DNA of 64,000 bases from CAYMZZ01 sp047600605 (GCA_047600605.1 JASGKK010000001.1:2232001-2296000), one strand, 5' to 3'; numbered from the stretch's first letter, positions 44,798 to 53,587 are shown. Notes: generated by a model not told the origin, from the sequence alone. Translations and numbers: made by a program.

Positions 44798-47215
44798 TTA
44801 TTTTTTTCTGCTAAACCAGTTTGCCGGATTCAACCAGCCGAAAATTCTTTTACCAACACTGTGCTGTGATGGCGTATCCTGTTCGTAGTAAGAATCCTTT
44901 TCTCCGTATATATAGCCATAGCCGTAACCATAGCGGCCATAGCCGTAATACCCGTATCCCGGTTTGAGTTTCACATCATTTATCACAACAGACACTTTCG
45001 GCAGTTTATTTTCCCTGTACACTTCATCTATCAGGGCTATCTGCTTCTTATATGTATGCCCCTGCCTGGCCAGGTAAAGCGTGCAGTCGGCAAATTTGCC
45101 CAGAGTCATCGCATCACTAACCATTCCTACAGGCGCAGTATCTATTATGATCACCTCATATTGCTCTCTGAGTATTTCAAATAAAGCCTCTACTTTGGGA
45201 TCAAGCAGCAATTCGGATGGATTGGGGGGAACGGGACCACAGGGCAGAACATATAGATTTTCTGCATCGGGCACTTTTAAGATCAGATCATTCAGTTCGC
45301 TGTTACCTGCCAGGTAATTGATCACACCTTTATATTTACCCATCTTAAGTCCGGCCAGTACTCTCGGTTTGCGGATATCAAACTCAAGTATAATGGTTTT
45401 CTTTCCGGCAAGGCCCATCACTGCTCCCATATTCGTACTTACAAATGATTTGCCTTCCCCGCTAAACGAAGAGGTAACCAGAATTATGGGGCGTTTGATT
45501 TTAGAAATGATGTATTCCAGGTTTGACCTGATGGTCCGAAACTGTTCTGCCACCATGGTCCTGCTCGTCTTGGTAACAACCAATGTATTGGCAGAATAAG
45601 AATGTCCTACCTCACCGATAATCGGAACGGCGGTAACTTTTTCAATATCATAGCGGGTAGTGATTTTATCATTCAGCAGTTCAATAATGAAAAGAATAAC
45701 AGCAGGAATAGCCAGCCCTACCAGAATGGCAATCAGCTGAATCATTCGCTTATTAGGTCTTATCGGTACACTGCTTACACCCGCCTGATCCACAATGGCT
45801 GTATTGGATGTGGTTGCGGCCCGCTCAATCCCTGCCTCCTCCCTTTTACCTTCCAGCAATGTATACAGGGCCAGTTTGGTACTTATCTGACGTTCCAGAT
45901 CTACCAGTTCTTTTGCTTTAAAAGGTAAATCCTTTAAGGAGTTTTTTTGTTTGGTAATGCTGAGTCTGATTTTACCCAGTGCTTCAAGGTAAGACAGCTT
46001 GAGGTTACGGAGATTTTCAATCAGGCTCTGTCGCTGCTGCTCTATAGCAGCTTCCAGTTCTTTTATTGCCGGGTTGGCAGCGGGTATATTTGCTTCCAGC
46101 ATCACTTTTCGTTCCAGCTGAGCTCTATTATAACCAGCTACCAGTTCATTCAACACAACGTCTTCCAGTCCGAGTGACGATGGTACAACTGCCTGATTAA
46201 ACAGATTCTTTTTGTCCTGCAGGTAATCGTTTATATAGTCAACCAGCCCAATTCGCAGTTCCTGGCCCTGAACGGTTTTATCTGCTTCATCGATCCGTGC
46301 AAGGAATGATTCTGATTGAATAGGTACATCAATCAGCTCATTACGTTCCTTATAAGAGAGTGCAATTTCCTGAAGGCTATCCAGTTCTGTTTTGAGGCGG
46401 GCCAAACGATCATCGATAAATTTCAATTTCTGATCAGTCGAGTAGTTCTTTTGTTCAATTGTCAGGGAGTCATACTGAACCATCAGTGAATTGACGATAT
46501 CAGCAGCCAGTTTGGGATTATTGGCTTCCATGTTTATAGTCAAGATGCCGGTTCCGCTTGATTTTGGTTGCACTCTTATCTGCCCGGCAAAACTACGGGC
46601 TACCCATTCGGTAGGTCGCCAGTTTATCTCAAATTCTGCACCGTTTAGAGGAGCTGCTATTTCCAGTAAGGCAAACCGGCCCGAAGGCAATGCAAATTCT
46701 TCTCCGCTATTTACAGCGTTTTCATTGTTATTGATCCGGAATCTGCCTTTTCCCAGGTATTTCACTTTGATCTGAAATGCCCGGGAAGAATCGGTGATAC
46801 TGTATGTTATGATCGAAAAGGGAGGCTGTCCATATACATTTCGATCACGAATGCGTCCTATTGCTATAACATCATACTGCAGTCCCAAACGATTAACCAC
46901 CCGTGCCATTACCGGACGGGATTTAATTACCTCCATTTCACTTTGAATATTCTGAGTACGGTTATTACCTGAAAGCAGATCTTCGACCTTATCTGAACGC
47001 TGATTATTCTGCTGATTTTTTATCTGGAGGCTTCCGCTAGCCGAATAGATTCTTTCCGTATAACGCAAATAGGCAAATGCAACCAGCAATGCCAGCGCCA
47101 CAGATAAAATGAAATAAGGTAAAAAGCGGATATATTTATAAAAGAGCTCCTTAAAGCTCAAAGAAGCCGCTTCCGGCCTCTCGCCCGATTTCTTAGCAAT
47201 TAACTGATCTTCCAT
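44798..47215 (-). CDS. wzc: Polysaccharide co-polymerase and tyrosine autokinase, Wzc-like
   Basis: This 805-residue inner-membrane protein has a Wzz domain between two membrane segments (~30-50 and ~500-520), a long coiled-coil periplasmic region, and a cytoplasmic BY-kinase domain with Walker A SSFSGEGKSFVS, Walker A' EFDIRKPR and Walker B VIIIDTAPVG. The C-terminus has a dense tyrosine cluster (GYGYYGYGRYGYGYGY) for autophosphorylation. It controls chain length and export with Wza. The PHP phosphatase at the end of the locus is its likely antagonist. Confidence 0.93.
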   Translation of the reverse strand: MEDQLIAKKSGERPEAASLSFKELFYKYIRFLPYFILSVALALLVAFAYLRYTERIYSASGSLQIKNQQNNQRSDKVEDLLSGNNRTQNIQSEMEVIKSRPVMARVVNRLGLQYDVIAIGRIRDRNVYGQPPFSIITYSITDSSRAFQIKVKYLGKGRFRINNNENAVNSGEEFALPSGRFALLEIAAPLNGAEFEINWRPTEWVARSFAGQIRVQPKSSGTGILTINMEANNPKLAADIVNSLMVQYDSLTIEQKNYSTDQKLKFIDDRLARLKTELDSLQEIALSYKERNELIDVPIQSESFLARIDEADKTVQGQELRIGLVDYINDYLQDKKNLFNQAVVPSSLGLEDVVLNELVAGYNRAQLERKVMLEANIPAANPAIKELEAAIEQQRQSLIENLRNLKLSYLEALGKIRLSITKQKNSLKDLPFKAKELVDLERQISTKLALYTLLEGKREEAGIERAATTSNTAIVDQAGVSSVPIRPNKRMIQLIAILVGLAIPAVILFIIELLNDKITTRYDIEKVTAVPIIGEVGHSYSANTLVVTKTSRTMVAEQFRTIRSNLEYIISKIKRPIILVTSSFSGEGKSFVSTNMGAVMGLAGKKTIILEFDIRKPRVLAGLKMGKYKGVINYLAGNSELNDLILKVPDAENLYVLPCGPVPPNPSELLLDPKVEALFEILREQYEVIIIDTAPVGMVSDAMTLGKFADCTLYLARQGHTYKKQIALIDEVYRENKLPKVSVVINDVKLKPGYGYYGYGRYGYGYGYIYGEKDSYYEQDTPSQHSVGKRIFGWLNPANWFSRKK

Positions 47216-47240
47216 TAATATTTTTTTAGCGTCGATTGGA

Positions 47241-48029
47241 TTACTGGAATAGCCTTACCACTACTGCCATAGCGGTAATAATACTAACTACAAAACCCGC
47301 CTGCCGGAAAAATGCCTCCTGTTCTACTTTCTTGGCTTTCCGTATGGTAGGGTCTACCAGAACCATATCGTTTTGCTGCAGATTATAATAAGGAGAAGCG
47401 AACAGATCACTTGACGACAAATCCACAATACCTACTTCCCGCTTTCCATCTGATTCCCTGATTACTTTTACAGATTGTTTTAATCCAAAATCAGTAACTC
47501 CGCCAGCGAGGCCGATCGCTTCAAGAATATTAACCCTCTCTCCGGGTATCTGTATCACTCCCTGACGTCCTACTTCACCCAGTACCGTAATCCGGAGATT
47601 CTGGAATCTTATTATTATTGAAGGGCTGGCAAGTACCGAGTCCTTTTCATTGATCTTTCTAAGAATCGTTTCTCCCAGCTCCTGGCGTGTCAACCCTTCG
47701 GCATGTACTTTTCCTATCATGGGATAATAAATGTCTCCCCGGGCATCTACCAAAAAACCGGAAGAAGAAGTTCCGCTCTCCGTACCTGTCGAAGCTGTGC
47801 CTCCCGGCAGATTATAGGCCACATCAGATATTTCACGTTTTGTACTGGCACTGTATACCTGGATAGACAACATGTCATTTTTCTGTATCCTCAATTCCGG
47901 ATACATAACGGCCGCTGTACGGGTCGTATCAGATACCTGTTGCAAATAATTGGGAATACGCTTCTGCGTACCGCAGGAAATAAAATAAAAAGGAAATGCA
48001 AGGAGCAAAAATGCGCGGAATAGTTTCAT
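47241..48029 (-). CDS. wza: Polysaccharide export outer-membrane lipoprotein, Wza-like
   Basis: This 262-residue protein has a lipoprotein signal (FLLLAFPFYFISC), a polysaccharide export (PES) domain (LRIQKNDMLSIQVYS) and an SLBB domain (ITVLGEVGRQGVIQIPGE). Near the C-terminus is a hydrophobic segment (AGFVVSIITAMAVVVRL), fitting the outer-membrane helix. I chose the ATG at 48029 since it directly starts the signal peptide; the frame is open to 48068, inside upxY. Confidence 0.9.
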   Translation of the reverse strand: MKLFRAFLLLAFPFYFISCGTQKRIPNYLQQVSDTTRTAAVMYPELRIQKNDMLSIQVYSASTKREISDVAYNLPGGTASTGTESGTSSSGFLVDARGDIYYPMIGKVHAEGLTRQELGETILRKINEKDSVLASPSIIIRFQNLRITVLGEVGRQGVIQIPGERVNILEAIGLAGGVTDFGLKQSVKVIRESDGKREVGIVDLSSSDLFASPYYNLQQNDMVLVDPTIRKAKKVEQEAFFRQAGFVVSIITAMAVVVRLFQ

Positions 48030-48039
48030 GAATACTTCT

Positions 48040-48570
48040 TTAAGGATTTCGGTCCTTCCTCTTACCATTTATCTCTGTACGGGCCGAAGTTAGTTTAGTT
48101 CTCTCAATATGGGCAATCAGTACATAACCCAGGCTGTCAATGGCAACCTTCACCGTTTTATGGCGTATATCCACTACCTCCCCTTCCTGATCCATCAAAG
48201 GCCCACTGGTTATTTTCACCCGCTCATATTTTTGAATGCTGAGAGGTTCTACCTCCACATTTTCATGCTCATCCAGGAATCTTTTAATAGCCTGAATCTC
48301 TTTTTCCCGGATTACGGCCGGTTTGCCATTCCAGTAAACAAAATTGACCACACCGGGTGTCATACGCACCACAGTACGGTCTTCATCATCTACTTTTACA
48401 AATACATAGGATTTAAAAAGTGGCTCTTCCACCAGCTTTACACGATCACTCCATTTACGCCGGACTTTATTAAGCGGGCAGTAACTCTCTAATCCCTTGT
48501 CAGTCAACAGCTGGTTGACTTTTTTTTCCCATCGGGGGCGACTATATAATGCTAACCATTTACGCGACAC
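48040..48570 (-). CDS. UpxY-family transcription antiterminator (NusG-like)
   Basis: This 176-residue protein has an NGN domain (WLALYSRPRWEKKVNQLL, PLFKSYVFVKVD) and a KOW domain (VKITSGPLMDQEGEVVDI), as in UpxY/RfaH-type NusG paralogues. It is the first gene of the 30-kb exopolysaccharide operon, where such factors keep RNA polymerase from terminating early. The start is a GTG at 48570. A promoter and a leader hairpin lie directly upstream. Confidence 0.9.
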   Translation of the reverse strand: MSRKWLALYSRPRWEKKVNQLLTDKGLESYCPLNKVRRKWSDRVKLVEEPLFKSYVFVKVDDEDRTVVRMTPGVVNFVYWNGKPAVIREKEIQAIKRFLDEHENVEVEPLSIQKYERVKITSGPLMDQEGEVVDIRHKTVKVAIDSLGYVLIAHIERTKLTSARTEINGKRKDRNP

Positions 48571-48584
48571 AACTTATTTATTTA

Positions 48585-48599
48585 GATGGCTTCGCCACC
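48585..48599 (-). promoter_or_regulatory. Leader hairpin of the exopolysaccharide operon
   Basis: GGTGGCGAAGCCATC on the minus strand folds to a 6-bp stem (one G-T) with a 3-nt loop, 15 nt before the upxY start and about 80 nt after the predicted transcription start. It could be the nucleic-acid signal read by UpxY, but this is only inference from position. Confidence 0.4.
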
Positions 48600-48685
48600 T
48601 CGGTCACATAAATTGTTTTTTACAGGACCGGTTAATTAAAGCGATCTATGAACGAAAAATAGCCTCGTCTATTGTCGCACAGGTG

Positions 48686-48716
48686 CAAATATAGTCGCCT
48701 AAATGTGACTGGCAAA
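48686..48716 (-). promoter_or_regulatory. Promoter of the exopolysaccharide operon
   Basis: On the minus strand TTTG (48713-48716), a 19-bp spacer and TATATTTG (48686-48693) match the Bacteroidota primary sigma consensus (TTTG, 19-21 bp, TAnnTTTG) at every fixed position. Transcription would begin near 48680, giving a leader of about 110 nt before upxY. Confidence 0.85.
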
Positions 48717-48743
48717 GGAATAAAAAAGGCAGATATTGAATGG

Positions 48744-48774
48744 TTTGCTATTGACTAACGATTGTTAGTTTAAA
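48744..48774 (+). promoter_or_regulatory. Possible promoter and operator of the NagX-like gene
   Basis: TTTG (48744-48747) is followed 18 bp later by TAGTTTAA, a partial -7 match. The spacer carries ACTAAC-gatt-GTTAGT (48754-48769), a perfect 6-bp inverted repeat that could bind a repressor. Weak evidence. Confidence 0.3.
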
Positions 48775-48812
48775 ATAAGGTCTCATATATCAATTCTCAG
48801 ACAAAGAGCTCA

Positions 48813-49994
48813 ATGGTCGCTTTTTCCTACATTTATACAAAACCAATTGCAGTGAATCAGCGTTTCTATTCGCTCGACGTTTTTCGGGGGGCTACTGTCT
48901 GCCTCATGATTCTGGTAAATAACCCCGGCTCCTGGTCGCATATATACCCTCCATTGAAACATGCCCCCTGGCATGGTCTCACCCCTACAGACCTGGTATT
49001 TCCCTTCTTTTTATTCGCCGTAGGGAATGCTCTGTCATTTGTAATGCCCCGTCTGGAATCGGCCGGTGCTGCTATTTTCTGGAAAAAAGTGATTAAACGA
49101 ACCGCGCTCATTTTCCTGATCGGGCTTTTCCTCAACTGGTGGCCATTTGTAAGGTGGCAGGAAGACAGTCTTCGCTTCATTCCCTGGGTAAATGAAGAGG
49201 GCAGCCGGGGGGTGCGGATACTGGGCGTACTTCAACGTATTGCACTCTGTTATTTCTTTGCCGCTGTACTTTTATATTATCTGAAACCACGTAAAGCTTT
49301 TTACGTAGGTCTTGTGACCCTCCTGGCCTACTGGGCGATCTGCTATGCAGGCAATCCCGCTGACCCTTTTAGCCTGGCCGGCTGGTTTGGAACAGATGCC
49401 ATCGACAAAAAAATACTGGGCACTGCACATTTATACAGAGGCGAAGGAATGCCTTTTGACCCCGAAGGTCTGGCCAGTACGGCCGCTGCCATTGTGCAGG
49501 TACTATTGGGCTACATGGTGGGGGATTATATTCAGAAAAAAGGAAAGAATTTTGAAATGGTCACTGGCCTTTTCGTGGCAGGTGTTGCACTGCTGATCAC
49601 GGGATTTATGTGGGATATGGTATTCCCTATCAATAAAAAGATATGGACCAGTTCCTTTACAGTCTATACATCGGGTCTGGCAACTATTACAATTGCCACT
49701 ATGATCTACCTCATCGAATTTCGTGGTTATAAAGGTGCGGCGGCCCGCTTCTTCGATGTATTTGGGAAAAATGCACTTTTCGTTTTTGCACTGAGCGCTT
49801 TTTTACCAAAGGGGCTTTCATTGATCCGGTTGGGAGATGGCGTAAATCCATGGAACTGGCTCTATACACGGGTATTTAAATTTATTCCCGGCGATCCCCG
49901 CCTGCCTTCATTATTATATGCACTTTGCGTAATCACTTTTATGTGGATGATCTGCTACTGGATGGACAAAAAGAAGATTTATATTAAAGTGTAA
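48813..49994 (+). CDS. NagX/DUF5009-like membrane acetyltransferase
   Basis: This 393-residue protein has about 10-11 membrane helices and the family signatures YSLDVFRGATVCLMILVNNPGSW, PWHGLTPTDLVFPFFLFAVG and VLQRIALCYFF. It is related to heparan-alpha-glucosaminide N-acetyltransferase and bacterial NagX/YeiB proteins, which move acyl groups onto (or transport) amino sugars across the inner membrane. It is divergent from the exopolysaccharide operon, so a link to it is possible but not shown. Confidence 0.83.
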   Translation: MVAFSYIYTKPIAVNQRFYSLDVFRGATVCLMILVNNPGSWSHIYPPLKHAPWHGLTPTDLVFPFFLFAVGNALSFVMPRLESAGAAIFWKKVIKRTALIFLIGLFLNWWPFVRWQEDSLRFIPWVNEEGSRGVRILGVLQRIALCYFFAAVLLYYLKPRKAFYVGLVTLLAYWAICYAGNPADPFSLAGWFGTDAIDKKILGTAHLYRGEGMPFDPEGLASTAAAIVQVLLGYMVGDYIQKKGKNFEMVTGLFVAGVALLITGFMWDMVFPINKKIWTSSFTVYTSGLATITIATMIYLIEFRGYKGAAARFFDVFGKNALFVFALSAFLPKGLSLIRLGDGVNPWNWLYTRVFKFIPGDPRLPSLLYALCVITFMWMICYWMDKKKIYIKV

Positions 49995-49996
49995 GA

Positions 49997-50133
49997 ATGA
50001 TTTGAAGATTTGGTGATTTGAAAATTTGAGAATGAGTTACATGTAACGATCCATGGGCGCTATTTTTTATTAAATCGGCCAGTCCAACATACCTTCATCT
50101 TCAAATTCTCAAATCACCAAATCTTCAAATCAT
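49997..50133. repeat. Long stem-loop with arms of four 8-nt units between convergent genes
   Basis: A perfect 25-bp inverted repeat (49997-50021 with 50109-50133) extends with few mismatches to about 33 bp. Each arm is four 8-nt units: GATTTGAA, GATTTGGT, GATTTGAA, AATTTGAG on the left (49999-50030) and nnCAAATn on the right (50100-50131). It spans the whole gap between the stop codons of the NagX-like gene and rtcB and could stop transcripts from both sides. Confidence 0.8.
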
Positions 50134-51533
50134 CACCCATCCATCTTCACTATTCTTGGTGTAAACCGCCCAATGGTTGTTACCAGTTGCTTTTGGGAGT
50201 TCATGACTTCATAAATATTCTTGTAGGCAAACGGCGCCTCATCAAGACCTCCACCCAGCAGTTTCACACCGGTACGTTTCAATTCTTCTTTCATTGCCGC
50301 ATGTGTGATCGATTGCATCGCTGCCCCGCGGCTCATGCGACGTCCGGCACCATGTGATGCAGAATTGACAGCAGCCGATTCGCCCTTCCCTTTCACAATA
50401 AAGCCATCGGCTGTCATGGAACCTGGTATAATACCGAGTACATCACGGCCAGCCGGAGTTGCACCCTTGCGATGCACAATTACCTCCTGGCCTTCCCACT
50501 GTTCCTTCCAGGCAAAATTGTGATGATTCTCTACCACTTTTAACGGCTTACGTCCGAGTTCACGGGCAATTCTGGCATGAATCACATCATGACAGGCTTT
50601 GGCATATTCACCTGCAAGGTTCATCGACAGCCAGTACTCCATACCTTCTTCCTCATCAAGCATAAGCCAGGCCAGGTTTTTGGCATCTGCCGGCAGACGG
50701 CGTTTACTGATAGCAATACTGGTATAATGATTGGCAATCTTTGCCCCAAGAGCACGTGAACCGGAGTGCGATAACAAACCCAGGTACTGTCCCGCTTCCA
50801 CACCCAGCACTTCATCTTTTTCTTCAATCGTAACTGCACCAAACTCTACAAAGTGATTTCCTGATCCGGAAGTGCCCAGTTGTTTCCAGGTACGCCCATG
50901 CATATTCTTCAACAGTGGCAGTTGTAGAAACAATGGGTGCTCCATCACAGCGTGATTGCTTGCCTGTTTGAATTGTGCGCCACTACCAAACAGCGTTGAC
51001 TCATCGAGTATGCGTGCAAACTGATGCTCACGTTGTGTAAGTTCTTTCGGAGCAATATCAAAAATGCTCAAACACATACGACAACCGATATCAACACCCA
51101 CACCATAAGGTATAACAGACTGGCGGGTAGCCAGCACGCCGCCAATTGGCAGCCCATAGCCTGCATGTGCATCCGGCATCAATGCTCCTGCTACTGATAC
51201 AGGCAGTTTGGCCGCCGTGTACATCTGATGCATAGCTGCTTCTTCGATATGTTCGCTCCCAAATACATTAAACTGAATGCCACTTTTATTAAGTGATGTA
51301 TCAATTGATTCTTTTTCCGCAGGTGGCATAAGCTTTTCCGCAATGACGGCGAGTATCGCATCCTGACTGTATTCAACCGGAGCTGCCAGTACTCTCTTCA
51401 ATAAATTCATAACCACCTCCTTTTTTTCAAATCTGTAATTCTTTTCCATAACCTGCATGGCCACGCTGATTGCCGGTCCTTCCGGAAAGCCAATGGCCCG
51501 CAGTTCTTTTGCTATTAATTTTAATCGTCCCAT
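50133..51533 (-). CDS. rtcB: RtcB-family RNA ligase
   Basis: This 466-residue protein has an extra N-terminal domain of ~100 residues and then the RtcB core. Metal ligands and active-site residues are all visible: DIGCRM (Asp, Cys), GSGNHFVE (Asn, His), LSHSGSR (His), VENHHNFAW (His) and SASHGAGR, whose His (H394, equal to E. coli H337) is guanylylated. It joins 2',3'-cyclic-phosphate (or 3'-phosphate) and 5'-OH RNA ends using GTP and Mn. It is the last gene of an operon with an AAA+ ATPase and a DUF458 protein. Confidence 0.93.
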   Translation of the reverse strand: MGRLKLIAKELRAIGFPEGPAISVAMQVMEKNYRFEKKEVVMNLLKRVLAAPVEYSQDAILAVIAEKLMPPAEKESIDTSLNKSGIQFNVFGSEHIEEAAMHQMYTAAKLPVSVAGALMPDAHAGYGLPIGGVLATRQSVIPYGVGVDIGCRMCLSIFDIAPKELTQREHQFARILDESTLFGSGAQFKQASNHAVMEHPLFLQLPLLKNMHGRTWKQLGTSGSGNHFVEFGAVTIEEKDEVLGVEAGQYLGLLSHSGSRALGAKIANHYTSIAISKRRLPADAKNLAWLMLDEEEGMEYWLSMNLAGEYAKACHDVIHARIARELGRKPLKVVENHHNFAWKEQWEGQEVIVHRKGATPAGRDVLGIIPGSMTADGFIVKGKGESAAVNSASHGAGRRMSRGAAMQSITHAAMKEELKRTGVKLLGGGLDEAPFAYKNIYEVMNSQKQLVTTIGRFTPRIVKMDG

Positions 51534-51562
51534 TTTTTACGTTTTAAGTAAGGTTGGAGATA

Positions 51563-51615
51563 AAAGGCAAAGAGTATAAGCTGTTCTTTCTTTTCACCAT
51601 ATATCCTCTGCCTTT
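51563..51615. repeat. Imperfect inverted repeat between AAA+ ATPase and rtcB genes
   Basis: Sixteen-base arms (51563-51578 with 51600-51615) match at 13 positions around a 21-nt loop. It may be a transcript-processing or partial termination site within the operon. Confidence 0.4.
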
Positions 51616-51624
51616 AACTTTCCA

Positions 51625-52701
51625 TCAATTCATTATTTCTTGTGTACGCCGAAACCCTATTACCTGTTTTTCCCGTGCCTGTCCTGATTTTTCGTTGGGA
51701 TGAGCGATCTCTGCAATAGTTGCAGGAGCGTCAATCGTTGTATTCAGGCCCAGGTGTGTCGCCAGGCGCTGTGCTTTGACCACACTCAGACGGCCAAACT
51801 CATAACGTGCTATCAGTCTTCCCTGGCGGGTGAGTGCCTGGTCTACCATGGTAAGGGCGTTATTAAATGTGCAGATCAACTGTACATTCAGGAAATCGGC
51901 CAGCAGACCATCCGAAATATTCAGCAGGTTTGATACAGCCGAGCCCGATCCGTATCTACGGTCTGTCAGGATATTTTCAGCATCTTCGATGATCAGCACA
52001 GTATTAGGGTGACTGATGAGCAACTGCACAAAAGATGGATCCATCAGGTGTTCTGCAACAGATGGTGAAAGAAAAAGCACTCTCTTCTTTAATCTTCCCA
52101 CCAGGTATCGCAGATAAGTTGTTTTTCCTGTGCCCGGTAATCCATGCAGCAGCACGATGCCTTTATCGTTTTTCTGGTTGAGCCGGGTGCGGATAGTTTC
52201 ATCCACCGATTTAAAATCATCTTCATAAAACAGGTCAATATCGAGTCGTGTACGCCTTATATCCATTGAGCGCAATTCTACGCCTCCTCTGGTCTGCACT
52301 ACAAGATTTATTTCCAGTGGTTGTCTTTTTTGCCTTTGACGGTGCTTGAACAGCAGTTTCATCAGCTCCTCTACCCGTTTCTGTTGTTGGCCGTCATGCA
52401 GTATCTCACAGCAGCTGCCATCAAAACTCAGGATCACACGCCGATGCAGGATCATTACCGATTTATCCAGGTAATTTGTTTTAGTTCCTGCTGTACGCCA
52501 TTGCATTTGATAGACATCTACCACTTCATCGGCCAGTTGCTTCCGGGCCGTTTCGCTGGCTTTTTCGCTGTCAATCCGAAAAAGCTCCTGTATATTGGGG
52601 AGCCTCCCAAAATGATAGAGATACAGTTGGCGGGCATCCAGGTAATCTTCACCGATCAATCCATTTAATGTCAGCGTTTTTTGCTGACTTATCGTATCCA
52701 T
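51625..52701 (-). CDS. AAA+ ATPase linked to RtcB
   Basis: This 358-residue protein has an N-terminal region of ~160 residues of unknown fold and a single AAA+ module with Walker A GLPGTGKT (187-194), Walker B VLIIEDAE (~235-242), and a sensor-1-like CTFNNA followed by RQGRLIARYEF, reminiscent of the BCS1/proteasomal ATPase type. It likely remodels a protein or RNP partner, with RtcB the obvious candidate. The gap to rtcB is 91 bp. Confidence 0.85.
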   Translation of the reverse strand: MDTISQQKTLTLNGLIGEDYLDARQLYLYHFGRLPNIQELFRIDSEKASETARKQLADEVVDVYQMQWRTAGTKTNYLDKSVMILHRRVILSFDGSCCEILHDGQQQKRVEELMKLLFKHRQRQKRQPLEINLVVQTRGGVELRSMDIRRTRLDIDLFYEDDFKSVDETIRTRLNQKNDKGIVLLHGLPGTGKTTYLRYLVGRLKKRVLFLSPSVAEHLMDPSFVQLLISHPNTVLIIEDAENILTDRRYGSGSAVSNLLNISDGLLADFLNVQLICTFNNALTMVDQALTRQGRLIARYEFGRLSVVKAQRLATHLGLNTTIDAPATIAEIAHPNEKSGQAREKQVIGFRRTQEIMN

Positions 52702-52730
52702 TTTATTGGTAGTTTATTGTTACACCAGTG

Positions 52731-53216
52731 TCATTGTACCATTTTATTGGCGCACGCAGAACTGGCAAATGCGTGCGGTTTGGCGCGAAAGCTGAAGCCC
52801 ATACCACGTATATAGCCCATCGCTTCGCGCAATGCTTCATTACTTTTAAATGCCGGATTGGTATTGATATCTGCGTGAACTTCCATATCCACAGCAAACC
52901 TTGAACAGATATTGCAAACCCGGTAAGCCACTTCAATGCTTTTGGCCACTTCAAAAAGCATGCGTTCCTTAACAGTCATCTTTTGGCGGGTGGTGTCATG
53001 CAGTACATACATAAAACCTCCTTTGCCTTTTCGGATCAGTACGATCACCGTTGCGAAATGAATAGTGCGTCCTTTCACCTGGCTGTCAGTGCCAATACAG
53101 GCTTTCAGCAAATGGCCTTCCCTGTTTTCCTGCTCCAGTCTGCGGATCAGTTCTTCTTCAATTCCACCAGCAATGCGCTCACCGTTGAGACGCCTCCAGT
53201 CCTGTACTTTTTCCAT
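52731..53216 (-). CDS. DUF458/YkuK-like RNase H-fold protein
   Basis: This 161-residue protein has the DUF458 pattern: IGTDSQVKG near the first strand (acidic residue of an RNase H-like site), a Glu-containing helix (ERMLFEVAKSIEVAYRV) and VDMEVHADINTNP. YkuK-type proteins are predicted nucleases of unknown substrate. I set the start at the ATG at 53216; the frame continues to 53273 through a strong hairpin. It is followed by the AAA+ gene after 29 bp. Confidence 0.8.
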   Translation of the reverse strand: MEKVQDWRRLNGERIAGGIEEELIRRLEQENREGHLLKACIGTDSQVKGRTIHFATVIVLIRKGKGGFMYVLHDTTRQKMTVKERMLFEVAKSIEVAYRVCNICSRFAVDMEVHADINTNPAFKSNEALREAMGYIRGMGFSFRAKPHAFASSACANKMVQ

Positions 53217-53240
53217 GGCTTTCGTTTTTATTTTTAAAGA

Positions 53241-53265
53241 GTGGCAGGTCATTATCACCTGCCAC
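53241..53265 (-). promoter_or_regulatory. Leader hairpin 2 before the DUF458-AAA-rtcB genes
   Basis: A perfect 9-bp inverted repeat (53241-53249 with 53257-53265) with a 7-nt loop, followed on the minus strand by TCTTTAAAAAT, 24 nt before the DUF458 start. It could be an attenuator or a protection/cleavage site. Confidence 0.6.
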
Positions 53266-53308
53266 ATTTTCATAGTTAAGGCTTAATGGAATCTCTTCAT
53301 CTTAAGGA

Positions 53309-53341
53309 AAGCGGCTCCGTTGCATCTCAAGGAGCGCGCTT
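53309..53341 (-). promoter_or_regulatory. Leader hairpin 1 before the DUF458-AAA-rtcB genes
   Basis: A GC-rich 10-bp stem (53309-53318 with 53331-53341, one bulged base) with a 12-nt loop, lying between the 44-codon ORF and the DUF458 gene. No U-run follows it, so it is not a simple terminator. Confidence 0.5.
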
Positions 53342-53365
53342 ATTTCCCTCCTTCTGCACATAATA

Positions 53366-53500
53366 TTATCGCATAGGAAATTCTGCAGGATGTATTACCC
53401 TTCCTTTTCCCACGGTTGTTATTTCTTCTTTTTCAATTTGCCGCCATTCGAAAATGATAAACAGCAAACGCAATCCCAGCATTCCTGCTATCAGTATCAT
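53366..53500 (-). CDS. 44-residue single-pass membrane protein with strong ribosome-binding site
   Basis: The ATG at 53500 is preceded by AAGGAGG with a 5-nt spacer, an almost ideal Shine-Dalgarno sequence that is rare in this genome type. The product has one membrane helix (ILIAGMLGLRLLFIIFEW, ~2-19) followed by a charged cytoplasmic tail (RQIEKEE). I do not recognise it. It lies immediately after an intrinsic terminator and before the hairpin leader of the RtcB operon, so it may be the first gene of that operon. Confidence 0.55.
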   Translation of the reverse strand: MILIAGMLGLRLLFIIFEWRQIEKEEITTVGKGRVIHPAEFPMR

Positions 53501-53530
53501 AATTACCTCCTTCCGGTTTAGTGCAATGAG

Positions 53531-53566
53531 CAAAAAAAAGCCCGGCTGCATCATACAACCGGGCTT
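53531..53566 (-). terminator. Intrinsic terminator T2, upstream of the 44-codon ORF
   Basis: An 8-bp GC-rich stem (53538-53545 with 53559-53566), 13-nt loop and a run of eight U residues on the minus strand. It follows the 56-codon ORF stop by about 21 nt and precedes the Shine-Dalgarno of the 44-codon ORF by about 20 nt, so it can act as terminator for the first and attenuator for the second. Confidence 0.85.
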
Positions 53567-53587
53567 AGATGGCGTTATCGTATAACG

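Noticed and set aside
48585..48599. Similarity of the upxY leader hairpin to the RfaH ops element (GGCGGTAGC)
   Set aside because: Only a few G/C positions agree; kept as an unassigned hairpin instead.
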